The notes under the pieces: model-generated
What the model saw: only the letters and a program-made list of their open reading frames with translations
What the model was told of the DNA's origin: nothing
Databases searched by the model: none
Shown here: piece by piece, positions 43,396 to 51,454 of the stretch
How positions within the stretch are numbered: the first letter of the stretch is position 1
Layout of the letters: the number at the start of each line of letters is the position of its first letter
Made by a program: the position numbers and the translations under genes
Origin: Longilinea arvoryzae
Lineage (GTDB): Bacteria > Chloroflexota > Anaerolineae > Anaerolineales > Anaerolineaceae
Assembly (NCBI RefSeq): GCF_001050235.1
Contig: NZ_DF967972.1
Span: 3,500,724-3,564,723, forward strand
Direction: 5' to 3'
DNA length: 64,000 bases

Positions 43396-44589
43396 CTACC
43401 AGCTTGGCGCCGGAGTGGCAGTAATCAACAGAGATTGGTTGATCCAGCCCAGTGTTTCGGAATTGACCCGCACGTGCACCCAGGTGACGGAACCATCCTG
43501 CACGGTTTCCGGCAAAATCTCGACCAGGCTATCATTGAGCAGGGTGTAAACGATCTTGGAAGTCCCATCCGGTTCGAGCCGGACCAGGACGCCGTTGGAT
43601 TCCGGCGCATAGACTTTTGCCCACAATGGGGTGGGAATGGGCGTCAGCGTGCGCGTTGGAGTTCCAGAGGGCACCAGTGTGTGGGTCGGAGTGGTCGTCA
43701 CCATGCGCGGCGACACGGTATCCGTCGGCGCCAGGCTGCTCGTCGCGGTCACGCCAGTGACGGGCGGTTGGGTTGGTTCTGACGGGGTCAGCGGCTGGAA
43801 AACGGTCCCCAGGCCCAAAAGCGCCACCGCGGCCAGGATGCAGATCAGGGCCAGACCGGTGACCACCGTATATCCGAAGAAGTTCAATGGCCGCAGGTGC
43901 AGCGCCGCCAGGACGATCGCGCCGACCAGCACCGCCCAGGCCAGGTGCACCGCGAAAACGATCAACCCGTTCGGCCACAGGCCGGGCGCGCCCGAAATCA
44001 GGCCGAAACCGGCCACACCGGCCGGAAGATAGAGCGCATAGGTCAGGGCCACATTGCTCACCAACGGTTTTACATCCGGCGAACGCACCAGCAGAAAAGT
44101 CGTCAGGCCCGCGCCAAGCGTCAGGAGCAGAAAATCGGTCCAGGTGAAGACCGCATGTAGACTCGCCTGTGCAGAAGTCAGAACCGGAAGATATTGCGCG
44201 ATCCAGCCGGCCAGCGCCCCCATACCAAATACGATCAACCCGCCAAAGAAAACAGCAGCCAGCGATTCCAGGAAAAAGCGCGGGGACCCCAGCAGGGTTC
44301 CAAAGGCCAGCCCCATCACCGGAGCCAGGAAAGGCGCGATCAACGCCGACAACACAAACAGCGCCGGCGAATCCAGCAGCAAAGCAGCGACCAGCGCCGC
44401 TCCACTGAGGAGGGTGAACAGGTAAAAATCCGCTGAAGGCGTCACCCGATGCGCGACTTCCGCCAGGAAGGCGGCCCGTTCATCGTGACTGCTGCCTGAA
44501 AAATTCAGGCGGCGCGAACGCCGGCGGCGAGCAGGCGGCATGGAATCAGGATCTTCGGGCAGGATGGGTTCGATGGAAGGCAGGTTCAT
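43396..44589 (-). CDS. DUF389-like membrane protein with C-terminal SH3-like domain
   Basis: A 397-aa protein: a basic cytosolic start (RRRRSRRLNF), about eight membrane helices with the DUF389 pattern (DSPALFVLSALIAPFLAPVM...), a Thr/Pro linker with TPT repeats and a C-terminal bacterial SH3-like domain (VLVRLEPDGTSKIVYTLLND, WVHVRV, GWINQSL). The SH3 part could bind peptidoglycan outside the membrane. ATG 44589 overlaps the HAD stop (ATGA), so it is coupled to that gene. Confidence 0.78.
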   Translation of the reverse strand: MNLPSIEPILPEDPDSMPPARRRRSRRLNFSGSSHDERAAFLAEVAHRVTPSADFYLFTLLSGAALVAALLLDSPALFVLSALIAPFLAPVMGLAFGTLLGSPRFFLESLAAVFFGGLIVFGMGALAGWIAQYLPVLTSAQASLHAVFTWTDFLLLTLGAGLTTFLLVRSPDVKPLVSNVALTYALYLPAGVAGFGLISGAPGLWPNGLIVFAVHLAWAVLVGAIVLAALHLRPLNFFGYTVVTGLALICILAAVALLGLGTVFQPLTPSEPTQPPVTGVTATSSLAPTDTVSPRMVTTTPTHTLVPSGTPTRTLTPIPTPLWAKVYAPESNGVLVRLEPDGTSKIVYTLLNDSLVEILPETVQDGSVTWVHVRVNSETLGWINQSLLITATPAPSW

Positions 44590-45056
44590 TTTCGCAGGGT
44601 CGCAACGATTCGCATGGGTTTTTCCAGCAATTCCAATGCAGTGAAAATATCCGGGACCACCAGATCGGCGGCCGACAGCGTTTCCGTGGCGCATCCTTCT
44701 CGCGATAGAATCGCGATTCCCAGGCCGGCCGTTTTGAGCATCTCGGCGTCATTGGCCCCCTGGCCGATCGCCACGGCCGTCTCTGCTCCCAGGCTGCGCA
44801 TAAATTCAGCTTTCTGGGCCGCCTCTCCCCCGGGCTGGATACGGTGTGCATGCAGATTGAGCAGATGATCGATCTCGGCCTGGCCCCCGTGCGTATCGGC
44901 AGTGATCAGGTGCACTTCCAGGCGGTCCCGCAGCGCATTCAGCGGTCTGAACAGGCCATCGATCAGGCGGCCATCCAACGCCAGCGTGCCGTTCACATCA
45001 CATACCAGGTGGTAAAGGCGCAGGGTGGCCCGGCCAGGGATATTCAACTCAATCAT
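44586..45056 (-). CDS. HAD-family hydrolase (soluble P-type ATPase-like)
   Basis: A 156-aa minimal HAD: motif I in VCDVNGTLALDG (Asp-x-Asn, so the second Asp is replaced by Asn), LITADTHG (motif II) and AIGQGANDAEML (motif IV). This resembles the small soluble P-type-ATPase-related HAD proteins; Asn at motif I +2 makes a weak or altered phosphatase possible. Leaderless ATG at 45056. Operon with the DUF389-like gene. Confidence 0.8.
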   Translation of the reverse strand: MIELNIPGRATLRLYHLVCDVNGTLALDGRLIDGLFRPLNALRDRLEVHLITADTHGGQAEIDHLLNLHAHRIQPGGEAAQKAEFMRSLGAETAVAIGQGANDAEMLKTAGLGIAILSREGCATETLSAADLVVPDIFTALELLEKPMRIVATLRK

Positions 45057-45062
45057 GGCATA

Positions 45063-45070
45063 ATTATAAT
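45063..45070. promoter_or_regulatory. Shared -10 element of divergent promoters (ATTATAAT)
   Basis: The 8-bp ATTATAAT gives TATAAT on the minus strand (45068-45063), 6 nt before the HAD ATG, and TATAAT on the plus strand (45065-45070), about 41 nt before the lipoprotein ATG. The two promoters cannot both be occupied at once. Confidence 0.6.
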
Positions 45071-45111
45071 ACATACGGTATCATCAGTTTTCAGAGGAGC
45101 CTGCCTTTTCA

Positions 45112-46173
45112 ATGATGCATTTTTCATTCCCACCTGCCCGTTGGTCATCTGCCCGTTGGTCGCGCCAGATTGCATTGATCGCGCTCGTTCTCGTCCTGGC
45201 TGCGTGCAACAGCGCAACCCCGTTGGCGACCGGCGCCCCCACCGCTGCCATCGATCAAGCCACCGTTACCAGCCAGCCTTCGCCAGAGCCAACCGCGGTG
45301 GCGGCCAAAGTAATCCTGGTCAGTGATTCCAGCGCTGCAACCGCGGACGTGCAAAACGCCGAAACGCACTTGACCGCCCTGGCCGCGCAGAACAACATGG
45401 CCCTGGTCAAAGCCGAAACGCTTGCCGCCGCCGACCTGACCGCGGATGTAAAAGTCGTCGTCTGGGTGGGCGCAGCCAGCGGCATCACAGATCTGGCTGG
45501 CGGCGCGCCGCAGGTCCAGTTCGTTGCCATCACCGCCGGTGATTTGCAGTCTGCTGCCAACCTGAGCGTCATCCGCTCACACCCGGAAGATGTTGTTTTT
45601 ATCGCCGGATACATTTCCACCCTGATCGCCCCCGACTGGCGCGGCGCCGCCCTGCTCCCCTCGGACGGGCCGCTCGGCGACGAGGTCCAGACGATCTTCG
45701 AGAACGGTGGGCGCTTCTTCTGCGGGCGCTGCGCGCCGGCTTACGCGCCCGTGGTTCTCTTCCCACTCAGCGCCACGTTGCCATCCACCAGTCCGGCTTC
45801 AGCCTGGCAGGCTGCTTTCGAGACGTTAAATCAAAACGTGATCGAGGTTTTATATGTCAGCGATCCAGCTTCCAGCCCGGAATTGCTGACGCCGCTCAAG
45901 GATGCCGGCATCACCCTGATCGGCAGCCAGCCCCCCTCGGCGGAATTACAATCCAACTGGGCCGCGACCGTTCAGATGGACAACGCTTCGGTGTTGGATA
46001 CCCTCTGGCTGGGCCTGCTGGCCGGGAAACCCGGCCAGACGTTGGAAGCGCCGGTGACCTTGAGCGACATTAATCCGGATAAATTCAGCCCGGGACGCCA
46101 GGACCTGGTCCAAACCATGATTTCCAATCTACAAAACGGTCTCGTCGATCCGTTCAGCGTACCGGCTCAATGA
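45112..46173 (+). CDS. BMP-like (basic membrane protein) substrate-binding lipoprotein
   Basis: A 353-aa protein with a lipoprotein signal (hydrophobic IALIALVLVLAAC, lipobox LAAC), a Thr/Pro linker and a two-domain periplasmic binding fold (VVVWVGAASGITDLAG, PEDVVFIAGYISTLIAP, VIEVLYVSDPASSPELLTPL, AGITLIGSQPPSA). It resembles the Bmp/Med family that binds purine nucleosides; the ligand is inferred only. No ABC transporter genes are adjacent. GAGGAG SD, possibly with MM start. Confidence 0.75.
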   Translation: MMHFSFPPARWSSARWSRQIALIALVLVLAACNSATPLATGAPTAAIDQATVTSQPSPEPTAVAAKVILVSDSSAATADVQNAETHLTALAAQNNMALVKAETLAAADLTADVKVVVWVGAASGITDLAGGAPQVQFVAITAGDLQSAANLSVIRSHPEDVVFIAGYISTLIAPDWRGAALLPSDGPLGDEVQTIFENGGRFFCGRCAPAYAPVVLFPLSATLPSTSPASAWQAAFETLNQNVIEVLYVSDPASSPELLTPLKDAGITLIGSQPPSAELQSNWAATVQMDNASVLDTLWLGLLAGKPGQTLEAPVTLSDINPDKFSPGRQDLVQTMISNLQNGLVDPFSVPAQ

Positions 46174-46814
46174 TGTGAATTTAATTCGCTGGGAGTACCC
46201 GTGAACTCCCCGGCAGTCGCCTGGCCTGGCGCGGTGATCCCTTCGCGGCGCAGCACTTTCCAGATTGTCAGCACAAGGATCTTGAGATCCAGGCCGGGCG
46301 ACCAGTGATCGACATACCAGACATCCAATTTAAATTTATCTTCCCAGGTCAGCGCATTGCGACCGTTGATCTGCGCCCAGCCAGTGATTCCGGGCAGCAC
46401 CGCATGGCGGCGCGCCTGTTCGGGCGAATAGCGATCCAGATACTTCACCAACAATGGGCGAGGACCCACCCAGCTCATCTCGCCGCGCAGTACGTTCCAC
46501 AACTCGGGCAGCTCATCCAGGCTGAACGCGCGCAGTTTGCGGCCAAATGAGGTCAGGCGTTCCTGATCCGGAAGCGGTCGGCCGGTGCCATCGAAAGCAT
46601 CCCGCATGCTGCGAAATTTATACAGGGTGAAAATTTTCCCGTTCAGTCCCGGCCGCTCCTGGCGGAAAATCACCGGGCGGCCTAGTTTGGCGCGAACCAA
46701 CACCGCGATCACGCCCAGCAGCGGGGACGACAGGATGATGGCCGGGATCGTAACGAACAGGTCAAAGACGCGTTTGATCCGGGGGATGCCGGGTGGGAAC
46801 AGGTGGGCGCTCAC
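46167..46814 (-). CDS. Polyprenyl-phosphate sugar-1-phosphate transferase (bacterial sugar transferase)
   Basis: A 215-aa monotopic phosphoglycosyl transferase. It has the N-terminal re-entrant helix (RVFDLFVTIPAIILSSPLLG), PVIFRQERPGLNGK, FTLYKFRSM, FGRKLRAFSLDELPEL (catalytic DE pair), SWVGPRPLL and PGITGWAQINGRN. It attaches the first sugar-1-phosphate to undecaprenyl phosphate in surface glycan assembly. The GTG start is leaderless with an extended -10. The 3' end overlaps the lipoprotein gene by 7 bp tail to tail. Confidence 0.92.
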   Translation of the reverse strand: MSAHLFPPGIPRIKRVFDLFVTIPAIILSSPLLGVIAVLVRAKLGRPVIFRQERPGLNGKIFTLYKFRSMRDAFDGTGRPLPDQERLTSFGRKLRAFSLDELPELWNVLRGEMSWVGPRPLLVKYLDRYSPEQARRHAVLPGITGWAQINGRNALTWEDKFKLDVWYVDHWSPGLDLKILVLTIWKVLRREGITAPGQATAGEFTGTPSELNSHH

Positions 46815-46820
46815 AGCGTC

Positions 46821-46829
46821 ATTGTACCA
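46821..46829 (-). promoter_or_regulatory. Extended -10 promoter of the sugar transferase gene (leaderless GTG)
   Basis: Minus strand TGG then TACAAT (46826-46821), 6 nt before the GTG at 46814. Confidence 0.6.
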
Positions 46830-46847
46830 AAACTATGCGGCTTGGAT

Positions 46848-46853
46848 TATAAT
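46848..46853 (+). promoter_or_regulatory. -10 box of the selW-like/trpS/dtd operon
   Basis: TATAAT about 73 nt before the ATG. The leader contains CGAAGGT...ACCTTCG (a 7-bp stem between about 46874 and 46911) and ends with a GGAGG SD, so unlike many neighbours this transcript has a 5' leader. Confidence 0.6.
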
Positions 46854-46926
46854 TTTAGATAACTTCTCCCGCGCGAAGGTATTCGAGTTGGCGAAGTGGC
46901 ATTCAACCTTCGTGGAGGCCGCTGAG

Positions 46927-47181
46927 ATGTTATTGAAAATCGCCGTGCAATACTGCACGGTCTGAAGATATCTACCCCGGGCCGCCAGTCTGGCAGCCGA
47001 ACTGCTCAACAACTTCGAACCCGAGATCGAATCGTTGACCCTGATTCCATCCGAGGGGGGTCGCTTCGAGGTCACGATCAATGACCGCTTGATCTACTCG
47101 AAATTACAAACCAACCGCCACGCCGAACCGGGTGAGATTTCCCGTTTGGTCAGGCAGTATCTACAGGAAGGCAATCGATGA
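46927..47181 (+). CDS. SelW-like (Rdx/SelT-SelW-SelH) selenoprotein with in-frame UGA as selenocysteine
   Basis: An 84-aa thioredoxin-like Rdx protein when the TGA at 46963-46965 is read as Sec: LLKIAVQYCTVU, then RYLPRAASLAAELLNNF, SLTLIPSEGGRFEVTIN, and a final ISRLVRQYLQ helix. C10-T-V-U13 is exactly the CxxU/CxxC redox motif. The reading frame continues cleanly on both sides and its stop overlaps the trpS start (ATGA). GGAGG lies 9 nt upstream. A hairpin directly downstream of the UGA fits a bacterial SECIS. The family is a redox protein of unclear physiological substrate. Confidence 0.88.
46980..46998 (+). promoter_or_regulatory. Candidate bacterial SECIS hairpin, selW-like gene
   Basis: GGC-C-GCCA (46980-46987) pairs with TGGC-A-GCC (46991-46998) with one mismatch. 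The 3-nt loop GUC begins 22 nt after the UGA and contains the GU dinucleotide typical of SelB-binding loops. Confidence 0.6.
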
Positions 47182-48176
47182 GTTTGAAACCTGGTCGCGT
47201 TTTTTCCGGTGCCCGCCCCACCGGACGCCAACATTTGGGAAATTATCTGGGCGCAATCAAAAATTACGTCGCACTGCAGGACGAATATGAGTGCGTTTAC
47301 AGCATCGTCGACCTGCACGCCCTGACCACGCTCGAATCAACCCAGGATCTGCGCCAGAATTCTTACGAAATGGCCCTGGATTGGTTAGCCGCCGGTCTCG
47401 ATCCGCAAAAATGCATTATTTTCATTCAATCGCATGTCCCGGAAGTCACCGAACTGCATACCATTCTTTCGATGGTGACGCCGCTGGGCAAATTGACCGA
47501 TCTGCCGACCTTCAAGGAAAAGGCACGCATGCACCCGCACAACATCAACTACGGCCTGGTCGGTTATCCGGTATTGATGACCGCGGATATCGCCCTCTAC
47601 CGCGCTAACTGGGTGCCGGTCGGCGTCGATCAGGCCCCGCACATCGAATTTTCGCGCGAGACCATCCGCTCGTTCAATTTCCACTTCAACACCAACGCCC
47701 TGGTCGAACCGCAGATGAAGGTCACCAACGTTCCCAAAGTATTGGGCATCGACGGGCAGCAGAAGATGAGCAAGAGCCTGAACAATCACATTGAGCTGGC
47801 CGCCACTCCCGAAGAAACCCAGCAGCGCGTGTTGAGCATGGTCACCGATCCGGCCCGCATCCGCCGCACCGATCCGGGCAATCCGGACGTATGCAATGTA
47901 TTCTCCATGCATAAAATCTTCTCCGGCTCCGAAGAAGTGGAGATGATCAACGTGGAATGCCGCCGGGCCGGCATCGGCTGCGTGGATTGCAAGAAACGCC
48001 TGGCAAAGAACATGAACGCCAGCTTGCAGCCCTTCCGCGATCGGCGGGCTGATTTCGACAGCAAGCCCGATCAGGTTTGGGATATTCTCCACGACGGCGC
48101 CCGCCGCGCAACGGTCATCGCCGAAGAAACCATGCACGATGTCCGCGCGGCCGTAGGCCTGGCGGAGAGGGATTAA
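47178..48176 (+). CDS. trpS: Tryptophan--tRNA ligase
   Basis: A 332-aa class I synthetase with GARPTGRQHLGNYLGAI (HIGH-type), VGVDQAPHIEFSRE and QKMSKSLNN (KMSKS). Length and motifs are normal. Start ATG overlaps the selenoprotein stop (ATGA); dtd follows 3 bp later. Thus the redox protein, the synthetase and the proofreading enzyme share one transcript. Confidence 0.96.
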   Translation: MSLKPGRVFSGARPTGRQHLGNYLGAIKNYVALQDEYECVYSIVDLHALTTLESTQDLRQNSYEMALDWLAAGLDPQKCIIFIQSHVPEVTELHTILSMVTPLGKLTDLPTFKEKARMHPHNINYGLVGYPVLMTADIALYRANWVPVGVDQAPHIEFSRETIRSFNFHFNTNALVEPQMKVTNVPKVLGIDGQQKMSKSLNNHIELAATPEETQQRVLSMVTDPARIRRTDPGNPDVCNVFSMHKIFSGSEEVEMINVECRRAGIGCVDCKKRLAKNMNASLQPFRDRRADFDSKPDQVWDILHDGARRATVIAEETMHDVRAAVGLAERD

Positions 48177-48179
48177 GGC

Positions 48180-48617
48180 GTGCGGGCGGTCGTTCAACGC
48201 GTGACGCACGGCAAGGTCAGTGTCGATGGGCGCAGCGTGGCCGAAATTGGCCTGGGTCTGGTGATCCTGCTGGGCATCGGCCCCGGTGACGAGAAAGAAA
48301 AGGCGCGCGCGCTGGTGCGCAAGATTTCCATGCTGCGCATCTTTGGCGACGCCGATGACAAGATGAACCTGTCCTGTAAAGACGTCGGCGGTCAGGCCAT
48401 CGTCGTCTCCCAGTTCACACTGTACGCGGATACCCGGCGCGGAAACCGGCCTTCATTCACCGAAGCCGCCCCGCCCGATCTGGCCCGCCCGTTGTGCGAC
48501 CGCTTTGCCCAACTGCTCACCGAAGCCGGCATTCCTGCCCAGCAGGGTGAATTCGGGGCCTACATGCAGGTACAGATCGAAAACGACGGCCCGGTGACCA
48601 TCGTATTCGAGATATGA
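48180..48617 (+). CDS. dtd: D-aminoacyl-tRNA deacylase
   Basis: A 145-aa protein: MRAVVQRVTHGKVSVDG start, SQFTLYADTRRGNRPSF (SQFTL) and the NxxGPVT-type FGAYMQVQIENDGPVTI. It hydrolyses D-aminoacyl-tRNA. Start GTG, 3 nt after the trpS stop. Followed by a strong terminator. Confidence 0.96.
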   Translation: MRAVVQRVTHGKVSVDGRSVAEIGLGLVILLGIGPGDEKEKARALVRKISMLRIFGDADDKMNLSCKDVGGQAIVVSQFTLYADTRRGNRPSFTEAAPPDLARPLCDRFAQLLTEAGIPAQQGEFGAYMQVQIENDGPVTIVFEI

Positions 48618-48632
48618 TCCATTTACCAACCA

Positions 48633-48668
48633 AAAGCGGCAAACGACTTGTTTGCCGCTTTATTATTT
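48633..48668. terminator. Bidirectional terminator
   Basis: AAAGCGGCAAAC (48633-48644) pairs with GTTTGCCGCTTT (48650-48661), flanked by A/T tracts, between convergent genes. Confidence 0.85.
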
Positions 48669-48672
48669 AAAC

Positions 48673-49428
48673 TCATTCTTCCCAACCGCGCCACAACACG
48701 CCATCCAGGGCAACCGCCCAGGCGCCGGACTTCAATAAGACTTCCCCGTGCGCTTTGGAATACACCCCCGCGGCGGCGATCACGGGTAAGCGGGACCGGC
48801 GCGCCGAGCGCAGGGCGGAAAGCACCTGCGGAAACAGCCCCGGTCCGGTTAGATGCCCGCCGGTCACCCGGCCGTCCTCATCCGGCAGCGCGCCGCGCGG
48901 CGCCGACAGGCACACCGCGCTGACGCCCAAACCGGCCAATCGACCGATCCAGCCATCTCCGGCAGCCGTCAACGGCGCTTCCACCACCAGCGGGCGCTCA
49001 CCACTGGCGGCCGCCACAAGGGATAAGGCCTGCTCTCCGTGGATATGAGGTGGAATGCCCAAAACGATCGCCGCCACGCCGTCCAATTCTTCCAAAGCCT
49101 GCACCATTTGGCGCACGTTCTCGGGGGAATCGGCCAGCAGGTGGATCCACACCGGTAACGTTGCGCGCGCCCAGCGCGATGCATAGCGCTTGATGGCTTC
49201 ATTCAAGCCCGGGTTGGCCACGCCGGTATGCAGCAGATAGCCGCCCGAATATTCAATCAGCGTCCGATCTTCGGCCGGCGTCCGCGGGCGCAGGCTGATG
49301 GGGTTGGTGACGAAAGCTCCCTGCGGCATGGGAACGGACCAACTCCCGGCCGGGGCGTATCCCAGGCTGCCAGCGGCGTTGATCCAGGGGGACGTCAGAG
49401 TTATTTCCTCACGCGGTGAAAAATACAC
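48673..49428 (-). CDS. Dihydroorotate dehydrogenase-like protein, divergent
   Basis: A 251-aa FMN-type TIM barrel related to PyrD (SPWINAAGSLGYAP, VTNPISLRPRTP, YLLHTGVANPGLNEAI, LPVIAAAGVYSKAHGEVLLK). The position of the usual SCPN motif with the catalytic base is occupied by VLGIPPHI, so dihydroorotate oxidation is doubtful. GTG 49428 is chosen because AAAGGAGG lies 5 nt upstream; the frame extends to 49482. It lies 64 bp downstream of the PyrK-like gene. Confidence 0.75.
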   Translation of the reverse strand: MYFSPREEITLTSPWINAAGSLGYAPAGSWSVPMPQGAFVTNPISLRPRTPAEDRTLIEYSGGYLLHTGVANPGLNEAIKRYASRWARATLPVWIHLLADSPENVRQMVQALEELDGVAAIVLGIPPHIHGEQALSLVAAASGERPLVVEAPLTAAGDGWIGRLAGLGVSAVCLSAPRGALPDEDGRVTGGHLTGPGLFPQVLSALRSARRSRLPVIAAAGVYSKAHGEVLLKSGAWAVALDGVLWRGWEE

Positions 49429-49492
49429 CCTGTCCTCCTTTCTGTGGGACCATCCAATCCGCAAAATCGGAAGATTTACCATCCCGCATCGG

Positions 49493-50176
49493 TCACCCTT
49501 CCAGTTCCTGGATGTCGAAGACGGGTCCGTCCTGGCAGGCCAGGCTCCAACCGGAGCGGGTTCTCACCGCACAAACACCGCAATCCCCCATTCCGCCGCA
49601 CAGGATGGGCGTCCGCACCAACGCCTGGCCGGGAAAGGGCAGCCGCGTTCCCTCTGTCAGGCCGGCTGCTTCCTGCCAGCGATCGCGCCAGTTGCCGGCC
49701 AGGTCCAGGGCGAGATAATCCGCCCACTCCAGTGTTTCGCGAAGTTGTTCGGGCAGCAGCACCTCGACCGCGGACGGCAGTCCATTCGGAATTTCAGCCG
49801 AGTAGAGCGCCACGGCGGCGTCCTGAGCCAGGGCCTGCTCTGCCAGCGGCAGCAGCCGCTCGGGGCCGCAGCCCAGCGGCGCCAGGGCCACCCGGCGCGC
49901 TCCGGCCGGCAGCCTGAAACCGTTGCCCAACGGCCCGCGCACCTGCAAACGCATGCCGGCTGCCCACGAGACCGGCAGCGGCGGCGCCACCCGTAGGAAT
50001 TCGCCGGCCTGTCCGGCCGGGAAGAGCGGCGTCGCCAGGGCTTCGGATTGTCCGGGCGCAAACGCCAGCAAATATTGTCCCGGCAGCGGTCGAATGGTCG
50101 GCGGGCAAGCCAGCAATCCCTCCAACCCGGCCGGATTCAGGCGCAGTTCGATCAGGTCGCAAAACGCAGTCGGCAT
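49493..50176 (-). CDS. PyrK-like iron-sulfur flavoprotein electron-transfer subunit
   Basis: A 227-aa protein with an N-terminal ferredoxin-reductase-like barrel, a nucleotide-binding part (APLGCGPERLLPLAEQAL) and a C-terminal 2Fe-2S cluster site CGGMGDCGVC ... CQDGPVFD, the pattern of PyrK. In class 1B enzymes it passes electrons from dihydroorotate to NAD. The partner here is the divergent PyrD-like protein, so the true electron donor may differ. Leaderless ATG after TAGAAT. Confidence 0.82.
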   Translation of the reverse strand: MPTAFCDLIELRLNPAGLEGLLACPPTIRPLPGQYLLAFAPGQSEALATPLFPAGQAGEFLRVAPPLPVSWAAGMRLQVRGPLGNGFRLPAGARRVALAPLGCGPERLLPLAEQALAQDAAVALYSAEIPNGLPSAVEVLLPEQLRETLEWADYLALDLAGNWRDRWQEAAGLTEGTRLPFPGQALVRTPILCGGMGDCGVCAVRTRSGWSLACQDGPVFDIQELEG

Positions 50177-50182
50177 GTGACG

Positions 50183-50188
50183 ATTCTA
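50183..50188 (-). promoter_or_regulatory. -10 box of leaderless promoter, PyrK-like gene
   Basis: TAGAAT on the minus strand, 6 nt before the ATG at 50176. Confidence 0.55.
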
Positions 50189-50320
50189 GCCTGAAATCGA
50201 AATTGCAGCAATTTCAAAATTCTTATGAAAAATCGATCATTCATCCGGCATAATGACGGGAACAATTTGGAATACCCTGTATAATCGGAATTTCTGCATC
50301 TCGCTTTGGAGCACACACGA

Positions 50321-51373
50321 ATGAACATTTCCAGCATTTTCTCAGCTCTGGCCGGCCTGGCCTGGGTCATTGCCATCGGCCTTTTGATTTACTTGGGCTT
50401 GCGCGCCAGTCAGGGAAGAGCCATGCGCGGTGGTGGTCGGATCGTCCTGGGCGTCGTCGTGGTGGCGGTCTTTTCCACCGTCCTCGGCGCCGGCACAATT
50501 TTCATCGAACCCCAGGAGCGCGGCGTGGTGATTTCCGCGTTTTCACCGACCGGCTACCGCGACAAGGCCCTCGAACCCGGCTTGCGCTGGGTGATTCCTT
50601 TCTTCGAATCGGTGATCCGTTATCCCATCTCCAACCAGACCTACACCATGTCGGTGGTAGACACCGAGGGCCAGAACCAGGGAGACGACTCGATTGCCGC
50701 CCGCACGGCGGACGGTCAGGAAATCTTCGTGGACGCCTCCGTGATCTTCGCGATCGATCCGAGTAAAGTGATCGATGTCCACATCAAATGGCAGGACCGT
50801 TATGCGGACGATCTGGTGCGATCGCAGGCGCGGGGTATCGTTCGCGATGCAGTGTCACAGTACAACGTCGGCGAAGTCGTCACCACCAAACGCTTCGATT
50901 TGATCAATGCCATTCGCGCCAACATGAGCCAGAAGCTGGCCGATAATGGACTGATCCTGGTCGATTTCGTGCTGCGCAACATCACCTTCTCCCCCGAATA
51001 TGCCGCATCTGTCGAACAGAAACAGATCGCCGAACAACTATCCCAGCAGGCAAAATTCGTGGTCGAACAGAAACGCCAGGAAGCGGAACAGGCGCGCCAG
51101 GTCGCCCAGGGCGAGGGCGACGCGATTGTGATCCGTGCCAAATCGGATGCCGAGGCCCGCATCATCGAAGCCAAAGCCGAAGCCGAGGCATTGGGGTTGA
51201 TCAGCGCGGCCATCAAAGATAACCCGGACCTGCTCACCTACCAGTACATCAGCAAACTCTCGCCGAATATCCAGACCATGCTGCTGCCCAGTAACTCGCC
51301 TTTCCTGCTTCAGATTCCACAGTATGGTCCGACCCAAACCACCACCACGACCGTACCCACGCCCGAACCGTAA
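50321..51373 (+). CDS. SPFH/prohibitin-family membrane protein
   Basis: A 350-aa protein with two N-terminal membrane helices, an SPFH/PHB domain (IFIEPQERGVVISAFSPTGY, GLRWVIPFFE, DASVIFAIDPSKV) and a long coiled coil (QKQIAEQLSQQAKFVVEQKR onward) before a Thr/Pro tail. It would form membrane microdomain rings. ATG 50321 has GGAG upstream and a TATAAT box at 50280-50285. Followed by a strong terminator, so monocistronic. Confidence 0.9.
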   Translation: MNISSIFSALAGLAWVIAIGLLIYLGLRASQGRAMRGGGRIVLGVVVVAVFSTVLGAGTIFIEPQERGVVISAFSPTGYRDKALEPGLRWVIPFFESVIRYPISNQTYTMSVVDTEGQNQGDDSIAARTADGQEIFVDASVIFAIDPSKVIDVHIKWQDRYADDLVRSQARGIVRDAVSQYNVGEVVTTKRFDLINAIRANMSQKLADNGLILVDFVLRNITFSPEYAASVEQKQIAEQLSQQAKFVVEQKRQEAEQARQVAQGEGDAIVIRAKSDAEARIIEAKAEAEALGLISAAIKDNPDLLTYQYISKLSPNIQTMLLPSNSPFLLQIPQYGPTQTTTTTVPTPEP

Positions 51374-51391
51374 TTTGTGGTTTGCCGATCG

Positions 51392-51420
51392 ATCCCCTGT
51401 CATCTGGCAGGGGATTTTTA
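51392..51420 (+). terminator. Terminator after the SPFH gene
   Basis: ATCCCCTG (51392-51399) pairs with CAGGGGAT (51408-51415), followed by TTTTA. Confidence 0.85.
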
Positions 51421-51439
51421 TTGGGCCTTATCTCCAAAC

Positions 51440-51448
51440 TGGTATAAT
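51440..51448 (+). promoter_or_regulatory. Extended -10 promoter of selD (leaderless)
   Basis: TGG then TATAAT (51443-51448), 6 nt before the ATG at 51455. Confidence 0.7.
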
Positions 51449-51454
51449 ACGCTT

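Noticed and set aside
46927..47181. Pseudogene or frameshifted gene because of the internal TGA
   Set aside because: The only interruption is TGA at the exact redox position, with SECIS-like hairpin, RBS and coupling to trpS; selD in the same window also needs Sec.
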